This document shows, piece after piece, positions 1 to 8,795 of a stretch of DNA of 64,000 nucleotides. The DNA comes from Kaistella soli (GTDB taxonomy: Bacteria; Bacteroidota; Bacteroidia; Flavobacteriales; Weeksellaceae). The number at the start of each line of letters is the position of its first letter. Position 1 is the first letter of the stretch. The stretch lies in contig NZ_JAHOPF010000003.1 in the NCBI RefSeq assembly GCF_019038595.1, positions 466,192 through 530,191 on the forward strand. The letters run 5' to 3'. A program made the translations under genes and the position numbers. The notes beneath the pieces were generated by a model. The model did no database searches. It was given only the letters and a program-made list of their open reading frames with translations, and had not been told where the DNA came from.

Positions 1-743
1 CAGCACCACATGAAATTTCCTGCGGCCTCATAATCGAAATCATCGGCTAAAACTTTTGGAGCAACTTCCTGCAAAGTCTGCAGAATACTTTCCATGAATC
101 TTTCCTGAAGGGTTGCCGAAGTAGGGAAGGTCATATACTGTTCCAGCACGTGGGTGTAAGCGTCAGCAATTCCGTTGGCAATCTGCTTTTTTGGAATGGA
201 ACGGATGACTTCCGGATCTAAGATGGAGAAAAGCGGAAAAAGACCGGGTCCGCCGGTAGACAGTTTTTCATTGGTAGCGCGACGCGAAACAACATAACCT
301 GAATTCATTTCGGAGCCGGTTGCAGGCATTGTTAAAACGGTGGCGAACGGCATTCCTTCTCCTTCAAAAGTTCTTACCGGTTTGGTAAGGATTTCCCATT
401 TATCCTCTCCTTCATAATTGGCAGCAGCGGAAAGAAATTTGGTGCCGTCGATGACAGATCCGCCGCCAACTGCCAGCAGGAAAGTAATGTTTTTTTCTCT
501 GATGATTTTTAATGCTTCGAGAAGAACTTCATATTCAGGGTTAGCGGGGATTCCGCCGAATTCTTCTACCTCAAAATCTTTAAGCGCTGTTTTTACCTGT
601 TCATAGATTCCGTTTTTCCTAATACTTCCTCCACCGTACAGCATTAAAATTTTCGCATCTTTCGGAACTTCCTTTTCCAGTTTTGCGATTTCACCTTTTC
701 CGAAAATTATTTTAGTTGGATTTTTAAATTCAAAATTGAGCAT
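1..743 (-). CDS. yqhD: Iron-containing (YqhD-type) NADPH-dependent alcohol dehydrogenase, partial
   Basis: The gene starts at 743 and runs off the left edge, leaving about 247 N-terminal residues of a family whose members are about 385 residues long. The family reduces aldehydes to alcohols with NADPH in the cytoplasm. The visible part follows E. coli YqhD closely from memory: an N-terminal FGKGEIAKL segment, the nucleotide-binding GGGSVIDGTKF motif, the PATGSEMNSG stretch, and DAYTHVLEQY, which carries the first Asp and His metal ligands. The later His ligands lie outside the window. A TANNTTTG-like -7 box (read on the minus strand at 759-766) sits about 15 bases before the ATG, so the gene probably has its own promoter and a very short leader. 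The subfamily (YqhD or butanol dehydrogenase-like) is well supported; the physiological substrate is unknown. Confidence 0.9.
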   Translation of the reverse strand, partial: MLNFEFKNPTKIIFGKGEIAKLEKEVPKDAKILMLYGGGSIRKNGIYEQVKTALKDFEVEEFGGIPANPEYEVLLEALKIIREKNITFLLAVGGGSVIDGTKFLSAAANYEGEDKWEILTKPVRTFEGEGMPFATVLTMPATGSEMNSGYVVSRRATNEKLSTGGPGLFPLFSILDPEVIRSIPKKQIANGIADAYTHVLEQYMTFPTSATLQERFMESILQTLQEVAPKVLADDFDYEAAGNFMWC

Positions 744-824
744 TGTAAATATTTTTTACAAATTTACGGAATCATCAAAGGCTTATCTGTTAAAGACATG
801 ATAAAATTTATCAATGATCACCAT

Positions 825-866
825 AAAAAACTCCTCAGACAATAAAGGCTGAGGAGTAAAAAAAAA
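825..866 (-). terminator. Rho-independent terminator of the three-gene paralogue operon
   Basis: ACTCCTCAG (830-838) and CTGAGGAGT (849-857) form a perfect 9-bp stem with a 10-base loop. On the minus strand the stem is followed by a run of six T. It lies 80 bases downstream of the last gene of the leftward operon. Confidence 0.85.
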
Positions 867-937
867 CATCATTTGTGTTTATTATGATTTCATCATTTGT
901 GTCGCGGTTTTTTTTAAATAAATGTAAAACGATTAGA

Positions 938-1744
938 TTACTGAGTAACCTGAGCCGTAACGAAAATTCTGGCCATATCATTGTTAATATTTGTGCAGTT
1001 TGTTGTATTTCCGCCATAGGTGATTGAGTTGTAACCTGCTGTGACCTGCGGTAAATTCCTGCCATAAATGGATACAGTATGAGTACCGACCGGTAAGTCA
1101 TTGAATACACCGGATAAATTAAACTTTCTCCAGTTGCAGACAAAGTTTTTGCCTATCGCGGTATATTTACTGGCGAGCTTCAACTGTCCGTTTACAAATA
1201 CGCCGATTGCAAACTGAAACTCCTGATTCGTAGCCGTGTCATTATTGATCTGCACCATGCCTTCCGTAACAATGTAATTGGTATTTGAAGTTTTTGTAAT
1301 GGTAATCGTAGAGGACGCGTTCAGGTTTGTCCAGCCGGTTGTAGGATCGTTTAAATTGAAAAGTGGCATTGTGGCTGGAAATGTATTTACAGAAGTACTT
1401 CCTGAAGAACTTCCTGAAAAATTCCCTGTCTGTTTGATAATGGCTGCACCGTCAGCAATCTGGAAATTTCGGTTCCATTGTCCTGCGGCCCAGAAATTTG
1501 TTTTCTGGGAGTTGGTATTGTTAACCAGTAATCCCTGTACAGGTGTCGGAACCGTCACTATGTCGGTGGGATTTAGCAAGGCAACCTGAGGCAGCAGCAG
1601 CCCTCTTTTGTCATCTGCAACCTGTAGTACAGCGCTATGGTCGGGCGCTGTGGCTAGAGCCGTATTCGTAGCTATTAACACCTGAGATTTTGATAATCCG
1701 GAAAGTAGCAGGGAAAATATAAGTAAGGTAAGCTTTGTTTTCAT
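938..1744 (-). CDS. Secreted protein, tandem paralogue 1 of 3
   Basis: This is a 268-residue exported protein of unknown function. Residues 1-20 look like a signal peptide ending near SKSQ. The next 80 residues share a pattern with the two upstream genes: a short glycine/asparagine start, then SAVLQV, DDKRGLLLPQV, a VTVP segment, a VNNTN element and an aromatic FW..GQW element. That N-terminal block is common in Bacteroidetes surface proteins whose role I do not know. The C-terminal half is beta-rich and contains the GTHTVSIYGRN and ITYGGN elements that also occur in paralogue 2. It is last in a tight operon (2-base gap to the gene before it) and is followed by a strong terminator. It lacks the VYPNP-type sorting domain, so export by the T9SS is not indicated. 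Confidence 0.75.
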   Translation of the reverse strand: MKTKLTLLIFSLLLSGLSKSQVLIATNTALATAPDHSAVLQVADDKRGLLLPQVALLNPTDIVTVPTPVQGLLVNNTNSQKTNFWAAGQWNRNFQIADGAAIIKQTGNFSGSSSGSTSVNTFPATMPLFNLNDPTTGWTNLNASSTITITKTSNTNYIVTEGMVQINNDTATNQEFQFAIGVFVNGQLKLASKYTAIGKNFVCNWRKFNLSGVFNDLPVGTHTVSIYGRNLPQVTAGYNSITYGGNTTNCTNINNDMARIFVTAQVTQ

Positions 1745-1746
1745 GA

Positions 1747-2589
1747 TTAAAATACATAAGGTTGGTTAATGAAAATAGTACTGCTGATTGCTGATTCAAA
1801 GCCTGTTAATGAGTTACAGGATGAGCTGGTGTTCGGACCTCCGTAGGTCACGGTAAGCCCGGTAATATTGGGAGCTGCGATGTTTCTGATCGCAAATTTC
1901 ACGGTATGATTTCCTACGGACAGGTTTTTTGCCATCCCGTAAATCATGAATTGGCGGTAGGAGCAAAGTGACTGGAAATCCAGATACATAGGTTTCACAT
2001 CAATGAGTAAGTCGTCAATAAAAAAACCGATGGTGGAAGTAATGCCGCCCGTATTGTTAGCTGCTCCGTTGTTGGCCTGATACATTCCATTAATATTCAT
2101 TAATGCTTCGTTTTGAGGCCGGTCAATAACGATGGTCTTTGTTAGCGCTGAAATCACCGTCCATTGGAAAGGATCTAATACTTCTCCGCTTGCATGTGCA
2201 GTATATCCCAGAAACTGATTAGGCGAATTTCTGGTGAAGCTGTAAGCGGTAGTGGATGTCGTTGAATAATATTTAACCTGATTGAGTAAATTGGACTGAT
2301 TGATATCAGTGAAAAAGTAATCCCATTTGGTGCCGTCCCAGAAGTAATAGCCCTCTTTTCCCGAAATTGCATTGTTCGTATTATACACAATTAAAGATTC
2401 TTTGGGATTGGGAACGGTTACAACATCATTTCTGCTCAATAATGAAGTTTTCGGGAAACTTACCCCTTTGTTAGCTGAGCGGATATCGAGACTTGCTGAA
2501 GGATTAGGAGCTAAAGTATTGATTCCAACCTGTGCGAACAGGGTAATGCTGCTTGTAATAAGCAGAAGGAAATATAAATTTTTCATCAT
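1747..2589 (-). CDS. Secreted protein, tandem paralogue 2 of 3
   Basis: This is a 280-residue exported protein starting MMKNLYFLLLITSS, with a signal peptide cleaved near LFAQ. The mature N-terminus reads QVGINTLAPNPSASLDIRS, followed by NKGVSFPKTSLL, a VTVPNP segment, LIVYNTN and GYYFWDGTKW. This recurrent Bacteroidetes module is shared with both neighbours. The C-terminal half repeats the GNHTVKFAIRN and TVTYGGPN elements seen in paralogue 1, and the three genes are best explained as duplications. It sits 8 bases after paralogue 3 and 2 bases before paralogue 1, so all three are almost certainly one transcript. The function is unknown; adhesion or matrix roles would be guesses. Confidence 0.75.
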   Translation of the reverse strand: MMKNLYFLLLITSSITLFAQVGINTLAPNPSASLDIRSANKGVSFPKTSLLSRNDVVTVPNPKESLIVYNTNNAISGKEGYYFWDGTKWDYFFTDINQSNLLNQVKYYSTTSTTAYSFTRNSPNQFLGYTAHASGEVLDPFQWTVISALTKTIVIDRPQNEALMNINGMYQANNGAANNTGGITSTIGFFIDDLLIDVKPMYLDFQSLCSYRQFMIYGMAKNLSVGNHTVKFAIRNIAAPNITGLTVTYGGPNTSSSCNSLTGFESAISSTIFINQPYVF

Positions 2590-2597
2590 GTTTGTGT

Positions 2598-3407
2598 TTA
2601 GGGTTTTTCTGAGATCTGAACATTCATCATGGACTTGTCCATCAGAGAGCTGAGGTTGCTGCAGGCAGAATGTTTCGAGCCAAAGGTGATGCTTTGGGTG
2701 GTAACTTCAGTTACTCTTAAAGTTTCCCTTAATTCAAGCACATGATTTCCGGTACTTAAATTACTTACATTAAAGTACACATTGAAGTCATTGTATAAAC
2801 ACGCTTCGTTTCCATTAATCAGAAAATTCCGTACCCCTGTGAGTTTTGAATCCACAAATAATGCAACGGAATAAGACATAAATGTGTTTTCTGAGGCCAG
2901 AGAATTAACCTGAACAATTCCGCTTCCTGATACAGAAACAGCGTTTTGAGGTGAAAACAGAGAAATGGTTTGGGTAAGTCCTGGAATTAGCTGCCAATCA
3001 TGGGCTGATGGCGCTTCCCCCAAATTATAAGAAACCCCGGTGATCGGAGAGTCGTCATTAATTCCGGAAGTTGAAATACTGCTCTGTGAACGTACAATCC
3101 CCAGATATTTGTAAATATTGGTAGTGTTTAGAAAAGGATTCCACTGATTATTCAACCAATAGTAAAAACCTTTTCCCGTCGTAGTATTGGTATTGTAAAC
3201 GATCAGGGAATTTGCAGGACTGTTAACCGGCGCGGCATTGGTAAGGCTTGGAATGGAGACATTCGGAAGAAGAACTCCCTTATCCGAAGAAACGATTTTA
3301 AGCACTTCGGAATCATCAAACGTGGTAACATTATTGCCTATGCCGACCTGTGCCTGGCATAACGCAAAAGCTACCAGGAATCCTGGTAATAATTTAATTT
3401 TCATCAT
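2598..3407 (-). CDS. Secreted protein, tandem paralogue 3 of 3 (operon leader gene)
   Basis: This is the first gene of the leftward operon, about 269 residues. I chose the ATG at 3407 (MMKIKLLPGFLV) over a TTG-like start at 3428. The latter lies inside a TATATTTG -7 promoter box (minus strand, 3426-3433), and the chosen start gives a standard signal peptide ending near ALCQAQ. The mature protein begins QVGIGNNVTTFDD, then SDKGVLLPNVSI, SLIVYNTN and GFYYWLNNQW, the same module as in the two following genes. The C-terminal part has GNHVLELRETLRV and SITFGSKH, in the positions of the HTV and YGG elements of the paralogues. There is no sorting domain and no catalytic motif that I recognise. Confidence 0.72.
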   Translation of the reverse strand: MMKIKLLPGFLVAFALCQAQVGIGNNVTTFDDSEVLKIVSSDKGVLLPNVSIPSLTNAAPVNSPANSLIVYNTNTTTGKGFYYWLNNQWNPFLNTTNIYKYLGIVRSQSSISTSGINDDSPITGVSYNLGEAPSAHDWQLIPGLTQTISLFSPQNAVSVSGSGIVQVNSLASENTFMSYSVALFVDSKLTGVRNFLINGNEACLYNDFNVYFNVSNLSTGNHVLELRETLRVTEVTTQSITFGSKHSACSNLSSLMDKSMMNVQISEKP

Positions 3408-3425
3408 TGTGTGTTTTGTGTTAAA

Positions 3426-3433
3426 CAAATATA
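3426..3433 (-). promoter_or_regulatory. -7 box (TATATTTG) of the paralogue operon
   Basis: The minus strand reads TATATTTG, matching the flavobacterial TANNTTTG box, about 19 bases before the ATG at 3407. I see no TTG at the ideal distance upstream. Its position decides the start of the 2598-3407 gene. Confidence 0.5.
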
Positions 3434-3635
3434 CCTTAAAACATAAACTTACCTATGGTTAAATCACCCATTAAAATACGGTGTTTTAACCCTCTTTTTT
3501 AGCGACCTATAAAAATCATATAGGAATTTTTTATAAAAAATTTATCCTGATAGGTATGTTAAAAATATAAGTTTACATTAGAGATTTCCGGTGAACGGAA
3601 AGCTGCTCTGCCCTTTAAAAGACTGCGATTTTTAT

Positions 3636-3672
3636 AAAAACTCCTCAGCTGGTTTAGGACTGAGGAGGATTA
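3636..3672 (-). terminator. Orphan leftward terminator upstream of the paralogue operon
   Basis: CTCCTCAG (3641-3648) and CTGAGGAG (3660-3667) form an 8-bp stem followed on the minus strand by TTTTTATAAAAA. The stem sequence is the same as that of the operon terminator at 825-866. No gene ends into it, so it marks either a small leftward transcript or a deleted gene copy. Confidence 0.6.
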
Positions 3673-3788
3673 ATTCGGAGCATTATCTTCTTTCCAGCAT
3701 TTGTGTTATGAGTCGGTTTTTGACTTTGGTGCTCCGTTGTTAAGGGTGGCAAAAATACATGCTGTTTATTTAAAAGCCAAAACAGAGC

Positions 3789-3821
3789 GGGGGACAAATG
3801 GGGGACAAATAGGGGACAGAT
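3789..3821. repeat. Three 11-base direct repeats, operator-like
   Basis: GGGGGACAAAT (3789-3799), GGGGGACAAAT (3800-3810) and AGGGGACAGAT (3811-3821) follow one another without gaps. An 11-base period is one helical turn, so a protein could bind the same face three times. The repeats lie about 270 bases before the regulator gene at 4095. Confidence 0.7.
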
Positions 3822-4094
3822 GTTTTGGTGTTATTTATATGTCTTAAAATGAGATACTTAAAGATGATGCAGACTGCAGATTTAGTTTCAAAATTGCTAG
3901 AGATATTGTTTTGGTTTATTCAGAGATTAACAAAAAATACATTTAAAATATTGTTTTTAGTATATTACTTTTAGGATTAACATACTTTTCTCAGCGGTTT
4001 TTATTTGATGATCTCTTTATTTTTAGTATTTTTCACAAATTATCAGTTTAACACGAAAAATGATGTTTAATTAATTTTTTTTCAAATGAAGTGA

Positions 4095-5822
4095 ATGAAA
4101 AAACTCTATTTTCTTTTCCTCTTTTCAGTTTCATTTCCACAGAATTTTTTTGCGCAGATTCATCTGAATGCATTAAAAAATGACGTGCATGGATGGGAAA
4201 ATATAATCAGTCAGAAAACCGGCTTCAATCAGGATACCGCTGCACTGAAACGCCATCTGAAACCTCTGATCTTAAGCAAAGCGAAAGAGCATCACATTCT
4301 GTATCATGCGTTGCTTGCCAACGGTTATGCAGAGGCGTTTGACGGACTTAATAAAAAAAGTGAGTTTTACTTTACGCAGTCAGTCAATGATGCCGAAAAA
4401 TCAAAAAAATTACCGCTGCAAATCTGGACTCAGATTAATTACGCGAGATATCTTTACAAATTTCGTGAGATGACCCGTGCATTGCCGCTTATTATGAATG
4501 CTGCCGCAGAAATTGAGCAAATGGAAGCCGGTAAAATTCTATTTCCAGGCAAGTCTTTTAAAACCATTGGTTATTATATGGGAACCATCGGAGACAATGA
4601 GGAAGCGATTAATTACTTAAAAAAAGCGAGGCAAACCTCAACACCAAATACCAGCGAGTATGCCGAAATATTAGATAATATCGGGCTGTATTACTATGAT
4701 TTGCAGGATATCAATAATGCCCAAAACTATTTCGACCAGGCATCAGTAATGTCGGAAAAGATTGGAGACCAGATAAGGTATGCAAAAACACTTGGAAATT
4801 TAGCTTTAATTGAAGAAGCAAAAGGTAATTATGAGTCTGCCATACAACTGGTGAAAAAGGATATTGAAATTTCTGAGCAGTATAAAGCAGATCAGAATTC
4901 GATGTTTGCCAATACACTTTTAGCCAGATTTCAACTCAAAGACAATAATCTTAAAGAGGCAGAAGCGGCCATCGGTAAAGCAGAAAAAACCGCCGCTTCA
5001 AAACCTTATTTTAAAACTTCCGAACTGGAAATTTTGAAACTGAAATTAGAGATTTACAGCAAACAGAGCAGATCGGGTGAAGAACTGGAAGCAAGAAGAA
5101 GAATTACAGTGCTGGAAGATTCCCTGAAAAAAACTGACGGTGATCTTCCTTTAAGTAATGCGAATCTGATGGCGCAGAAAACCAAATACCTTCAGAACAT
5201 CCGGAAAACCGAAGATGAACTCCGCCGGGAATCCTCGATGAAAAAACTGGCAGTAGGTCTCGCGGGATTTCTGATGCTTATTGCAGTCGTGGTTTATATT
5301 AAAGGTAAGCGAAAAGAGAAAAAACGGCAGGTGATGTATGATATAAAAATTGCCGATCACGAAAAGGAAAAAGCAGGATACGAAAGAAAGCTTTCAGAAG
5401 CTCATGAGACGCTTCAGGCTCAGGTAGAATATCTGAGAAATAAAAATAACCGGATTCAGCAGTTGAATACGGAAATTGAAGAAATAAAAAATTCCACGTC
5501 CTCATATATTGAAGACGAAAAAGGGAAGCTTCATGATCTTTTGCAGTCGCATCTAATGACCGAAGAGAATTGGCTTATGTTCCGCCGTGAATTTCAGAAA
5601 GAATATCCGGAATTTTACCAAACGCTGAAAACTGAGTTTCCTGAAATTACCACTGCGAATTTACGGATCATTCTCCTGCAGAAAATGGGTTTCAGCACTT
5701 CAGAAATTTCAGGACTTCTCGGCATTACTCAGGATGCTGTGAAAAAATCACGGCAGCGTCTGAAGCGGAAGCTTGGTGATAAATATGACCAGCTTTTTAC
5801 AATTGTTTTCTCGGAATCTTAA
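4095..5822 (+). CDS. TPR-containing membrane-anchored LuxR/GerE-like regulator
   Basis: The 575-residue protein has the layout of a common Bacteroidetes regulator. It has a signal sequence (residues 1-20, ending FFAQ), tetratricopeptide-like helical repeats over roughly residues 75-330 (for example EYAEILDNIGLYYYDLQD and QIRYAKTLGNLALIEEAKG), one membrane helix at about 385-402, a coiled coil to about 475, and a C-terminal helix-turn-helix at about 525-570 with FSTSEISGLLGITQDAVKKS. The periplasmic TPR part probably senses a partner or peptide, and the cytoplasmic helix-turn-helix binds DNA. It is divergent from the three-paralogue operon, across a region containing 11-base repeats, so it may control that operon; this is inference. 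No receiver or kinase domain is present. Confidence 0.85.
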   Translation: MKKLYFLFLFSVSFPQNFFAQIHLNALKNDVHGWENIISQKTGFNQDTAALKRHLKPLILSKAKEHHILYHALLANGYAEAFDGLNKKSEFYFTQSVNDAEKSKKLPLQIWTQINYARYLYKFREMTRALPLIMNAAAEIEQMEAGKILFPGKSFKTIGYYMGTIGDNEEAINYLKKARQTSTPNTSEYAEILDNIGLYYYDLQDINNAQNYFDQASVMSEKIGDQIRYAKTLGNLALIEEAKGNYESAIQLVKKDIEISEQYKADQNSMFANTLLARFQLKDNNLKEAEAAIGKAEKTAASKPYFKTSELEILKLKLEIYSKQSRSGEELEARRRITVLEDSLKKTDGDLPLSNANLMAQKTKYLQNIRKTEDELRRESSMKKLAVGLAGFLMLIAVVVYIKGKRKEKKRQVMYDIKIADHEKEKAGYERKLSEAHETLQAQVEYLRNKNNRIQQLNTEIEEIKNSTSSYIEDEKGKLHDLLQSHLMTEENWLMFRREFQKEYPEFYQTLKTEFPEITTANLRIILLQKMGFSTSEISGLLGITQDAVKKSRQRLKRKLGDKYDQLFTIVFSES

Positions 5823-5830
5823 AACTAAAA

Positions 5831-5862
5831 AAACGCTTCGGAATTTCTCCAAAGCGTTTCTT
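5831..5862. terminator. Bidirectional terminator between the regulator and ahcY
   Basis: AAACGCTT (5831-5838) pairs with AAGCGTTT (5852-5859). There are A-rich and T-rich flanks on the two sides, so the stem can serve both convergent genes. Confidence 0.75.
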
Positions 5863-5889
5863 ATATTGCTAATTACTAATTATTGATGC

Positions 5890-7203
5890 TTAGTATCTGT
5901 AATATTCAGGTTTGAACGGTCCTTCCACTTCCACACCGATATATTTAGCCTGTTCAGGTGAAAGCGTTTCCAGTTCTACTCCTAATTTTTTAAGGTGTAA
6001 AGCCGCTACTTTCTCATCAAGATGTTTAGGCAAAGTATATACTTCGTTTTTGTAAGCTGCAGCGTTGGTCCACAGTTCGATCTGAGCCAAAGTCTGGTTG
6101 CTGAATGAATTACTCATTACGAAACTCGGGTGTCCTGTTGCGCATCCAAGGTTCACCAAACGGCCTTCTGCAAGAATAATAATTTCTTTACCGTCGATAT
6201 TGTAAACATCAACCTGTGGTTTTACTTCGTATTTAGTATCGCCGTAGTTTTCGTTTAACCATGCCATATCGATTTCGTTATCGAAGTGACCGATGTTACA
6301 TACGATGGTCTTATCTTTCATTTTTTTGAAGTCACCGGCTTTTACAATATTGAAGTTACCTGTCGTGGTAATGATGATGTCAGCATTTTCAACCACTGAA
6401 TCCAGTCTTTTTACTTCGTAACCTTCCATTGCTGCCTGAAGCGCACAGATTGGATCAACCTCAGTTACCGTAACAATAGAACCGGCACCTCTGAAAGAAG
6501 CTGCCGTACCTTTTCCTACATCTCCGTATCCGCAAACAACCACTCTTTTACCTGCTAACATGATATCTGTAGCTCTTCTGATGGCATCTACCGCAGATTC
6601 TCTACAACCGTATTTGTTATCGAATTTAGATTTGGTTACCGAATCGTTAACGTTAATTGCAGGCATTACCAAAGTACCGTTGGCCATTCTTTCGTATAAA
6701 CGGTGAACACCGGTTGTTGTTTCTTCTGAAAGTCCTTTAATACCGGCTGTTAATTCAGGATATTTGTCGAAAACCAAATTGGTTAAATCGCCACCGTCAT
6801 CCAGAATCAGATTCAGAGGTTTTCTGTTTTCACCGAAAAATACGGTTTGCTCGATACACCATTCGAATTCTTCTTCATTCATTCCTTTCCATGCATACAC
6901 CGGAATTCCGGCAGCAGCAATAGCAGCAGCAGCGTGATCCTGAGTAGAGAAAATATTACATGAAGACCAGGTAACATCAGCTCCAAGTGCCACCAAAGTT
7001 TCAATAAGAACCGCCGTCTGAATTGTCATGTGAAGACAACCGGCAATTCTTGCTCCCTTCAAAGGTTGAGACGGCCCGTATTCTTCACGGATTGCCATTA
7101 AACCCGGCATTTCCGCTTCGGCCAGATTTATTTCTTTTCTGCCCCATTCGGCAAGGGAGATGTCCTTTACTTTGTAAGGAACGTATTGTGTTGTTGTGTC
7201 CAT
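5890..7203 (-). CDS. ahcY: S-adenosylhomocysteine hydrolase
   Basis: The enzyme reversibly splits S-adenosylhomocysteine into adenosine and homocysteine, removing the product inhibitor of methyltransferases. The 437 residues are full length for bacterial family members. Recognisable segments are [28 protein letters not shown], the catalytic-site stretch [18 protein letters not shown] with the conserved Lys and Asp, the NAD-binding glycine loop [17 protein letters not shown] near residue 233, GHFDNEID, and the C-terminal KPEYYRY tail that reaches into the neighbouring subunit's NAD site. It is monocistronic, with its own TTG-N20-TAATTTTG promoter and a shared terminator. I see no SAH or SAM riboswitch in the short leader. 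Confidence 0.98.
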   Translation of the reverse strand: MDTTTQYVPYKVKDISLAEWGRKEINLAEAEMPGLMAIREEYGPSQPLKGARIAGCLHMTIQTAVLIETLVALGADVTWSSCNIFSTQDHAAAAIAAAGIPVYAWKGMNEEEFEWCIEQTVFFGENRKPLNLILDDGGDLTNLVFDKYPELTAGIKGLSEETTTGVHRLYERMANGTLVMPAINVNDSVTKSKFDNKYGCRESAVDAIRRATDIMLAGKRVVVCGYGDVGKGTAASFRGAGSIVTVTEVDPICALQAAMEGYEVKRLDSVVENADIIITTTGNFNIVKAGDFKKMKDKTIVCNIGHFDNEIDMAWLNENYGDTKYEVKPQVDVYNIDGKEIIILAEGRLVNLGCATGHPSFVMSNSFSNQTLAQIELWTNAAAYKNEVYTLPKHLDEKVAALHLKKLGVELETLSPEQAKYIGVEVEGPFKPEYYRY

Positions 7204-7221
7204 TTAATTGAAAAATTTTTG

Positions 7222-7252
7222 CAAAATTACGCAATTTTATTCTGAATGTCAA
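7222..7252 (-). promoter_or_regulatory. Promoter of ahcY (TTG-N20-TANNTTTG)
   Basis: Read on the minus strand, TTG (7250-7252) is followed after 20 bases by TAATTTTG (7222-7229), a full match to the Bacteroidetes -33/-7 pattern. The ATG at 7203 lies 18 bases downstream, leaving a leader of roughly a dozen bases. Confidence 0.75.
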
Positions 7253-7432
7253 AAAGCTTTCCTGATGCTTTCCGGGCTGCCTGATGAAAGCGTTCCCTGA
7301 TTTTTTTTCTGAGTAAAAAATGAAAATTTTCGGAGCGTATTTAGCTTTCCGCTTTACGGTTCCCCTTTTTTTCCTTTCATTTGCTCTTTGTATATTTGAG
7401 TTTCTCATTAAATATCTCAAAGTTTAAATCCT

Positions 7433-8710
7433 ATGAACGAAATTATTTGCCCCAACTGTCAAAAAGCTTTTAAGATTGATGAAGCCGGTTTTGCCGATAT
7501 CCTGAAACAGGTTCGCGATCATCAGTTTGAGGAAGAAATACAAAGCAGACTGCATCTTGCCGAAAAGGAAAAGGAAAGTGCAGTAAAGCTTGCTGAAGCG
7601 AATGTCCGATTTTCTTTACAGGAAGATCTTGCGAAAAAGGATCAGGAACTGGTAGAGCTGAAAGCAAAAAATGACTGTGATCTGGCGGAGCATCTGGCAA
7701 GGAAAGAAGCCGAGATCGCGAAAATGAAATCGAAAATTGAAAATGCCGAAATTGAGAAAAAACTCACCGTCACAGAAGCTTTACAGAAAATAGAAAAAGA
7801 ACGGGACGAGCTGGCGTACGAGTTGAAAAATAAAGAAAATGAAAAGCAATTACTGGCAAATTCTCTGAAGGAAAAGTTTTCAGCCGAACTCAGGTCCAAA
7901 GATGAAATCATCAGATTTAAAGATGAAGAAATTGCCCTGCGAAAGGATATGAAGCTCAAACTGTCCACCAAGATGATTGGCGAAACACTGGAACAGCACT
8001 GCGAGACCGAATTCAACAAGATACGTGCTACCGCTTTTCAGAAGGCTTATTTCGAAAAAGACAACGATTCAAGATCAGGCAGCAAGGGAGATTATATTTA
8101 TCGCGAAACAGACGACGAAGGGAACGAAATCATTTCCATCATGTTTGAAATGAAAAATGAAGGCGACGAAACGGCAACCAAAAAGAGAAATGAAGATTTT
8201 ATAAAAGAACTGGACAAAGACCGTACAGAGAAAAAATGCGAATATGCAGTTCTCGTTACACTCCTGGAAGCGGAAAACGAGCTCTACAATGGAGGAATCG
8301 TTGATGTTTCTCACAAATACAATAAAATGTATATCATCCGGCCTCAGTTTTTCATCCCCATTATTACGCTTCTACGAAACGCTGCACTGAATTCAATGAA
8401 ATTCAAAGCAGAACTTAATATGATAAAAAACCAAAATGTTGATATCACGAATTTCGAGGATAACATCAACAAATTCAAAGAAGGTTTTGCGAAAAATTAT
8501 GAGTTAGCAAGCCGCAAGTTCAAAACTGCCATTGATGAGATCGACAAAACAATTGATCATCTTCAGAAGACCAAAGACGCGCTGCTGTCCTCGGAAAACA
8601 ACCTTCGTTTGGCAAACAACAAAGCGGAAGATCTCACGATTAAAAAACTTACGCGTGGCAACCCTACAATGACTGCAAAATTTGAGGACCTGAAAAACGA
8701 CTCCATATAA
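7433..8710 (+). CDS. DUF2130 family protein with N-terminal zinc-ribbon-like motif and coiled coil
   Basis: This is a 425-residue cytoplasmic protein. It opens with [12 protein letters not shown], half of a zinc-ribbon-like motif, followed by a long charged coiled coil (about residues 30-165). The DUF2130 domain follows, with [27 protein letters not shown] and [13 protein letters not shown]. The pattern D-Y plus E-M-K-N within a beta-rich core is reminiscent of restriction-endonuclease-like folds, but no activity can be claimed. A second helical stretch with [20 protein letters not shown] precedes the C-terminus. A TATATTTG box at 7391-7398 is a reasonable -7 element. The gene stands alone between ahcY (divergent) and the phosphopantetheinyl transferase gene. 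Confidence 0.85.
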   Translation: MNEIICPNCQKAFKIDEAGFADILKQVRDHQFEEEIQSRLHLAEKEKESAVKLAEANVRFSLQEDLAKKDQELVELKAKNDCDLAEHLARKEAEIAKMKSKIENAEIEKKLTVTEALQKIEKERDELAYELKNKENEKQLLANSLKEKFSAELRSKDEIIRFKDEEIALRKDMKLKLSTKMIGETLEQHCETEFNKIRATAFQKAYFEKDNDSRSGSKGDYIYRETDDEGNEIISIMFEMKNEGDETATKKRNEDFIKELDKDRTEKKCEYAVLVTLLEAENELYNGGIVDVSHKYNKMYIIRPQFFIPIITLLRNAALNSMKFKAELNMIKNQNVDITNFEDNINKFKEGFAKNYELASRKFKTAIDEIDKTIDHLQKTKDALLSSENNLRLANNKAEDLTIKKLTRGNPTMTAKFEDLKNDSI

Positions 8711-8795
8711 ATCTATTTCAGGTTTGTCAGAATATTCCGGTGTTTAAATAATTAGTAATTTTGTCCGCAGACGACTAAAAATCTGCATTTTAAAT

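Larger units (their letters stand above)
3408..4094. other. 687-base intergenic region between divergent genes
   Basis: No credible gene lies here. It holds the -7 box of the leftward operon (3426-3433), an orphan leftward terminator (3636-3672), three 11-base direct repeats (3789-3821) and an AT-rich stretch before the TPR/HTH regulator. The bases around 3690-3730 (CATTTGTGT, then a TCGGTTTTT stretch) resemble the sequence beside the terminator at 825-866, as if the 3' end of a further operon copy had been left behind. Confidence 0.6.

Noticed and set aside
7204..7432. Possible SAM or SAH riboswitch before ahcY
   Set aside because: The promoter leaves a leader of only about a dozen bases; no aptamer could fit.
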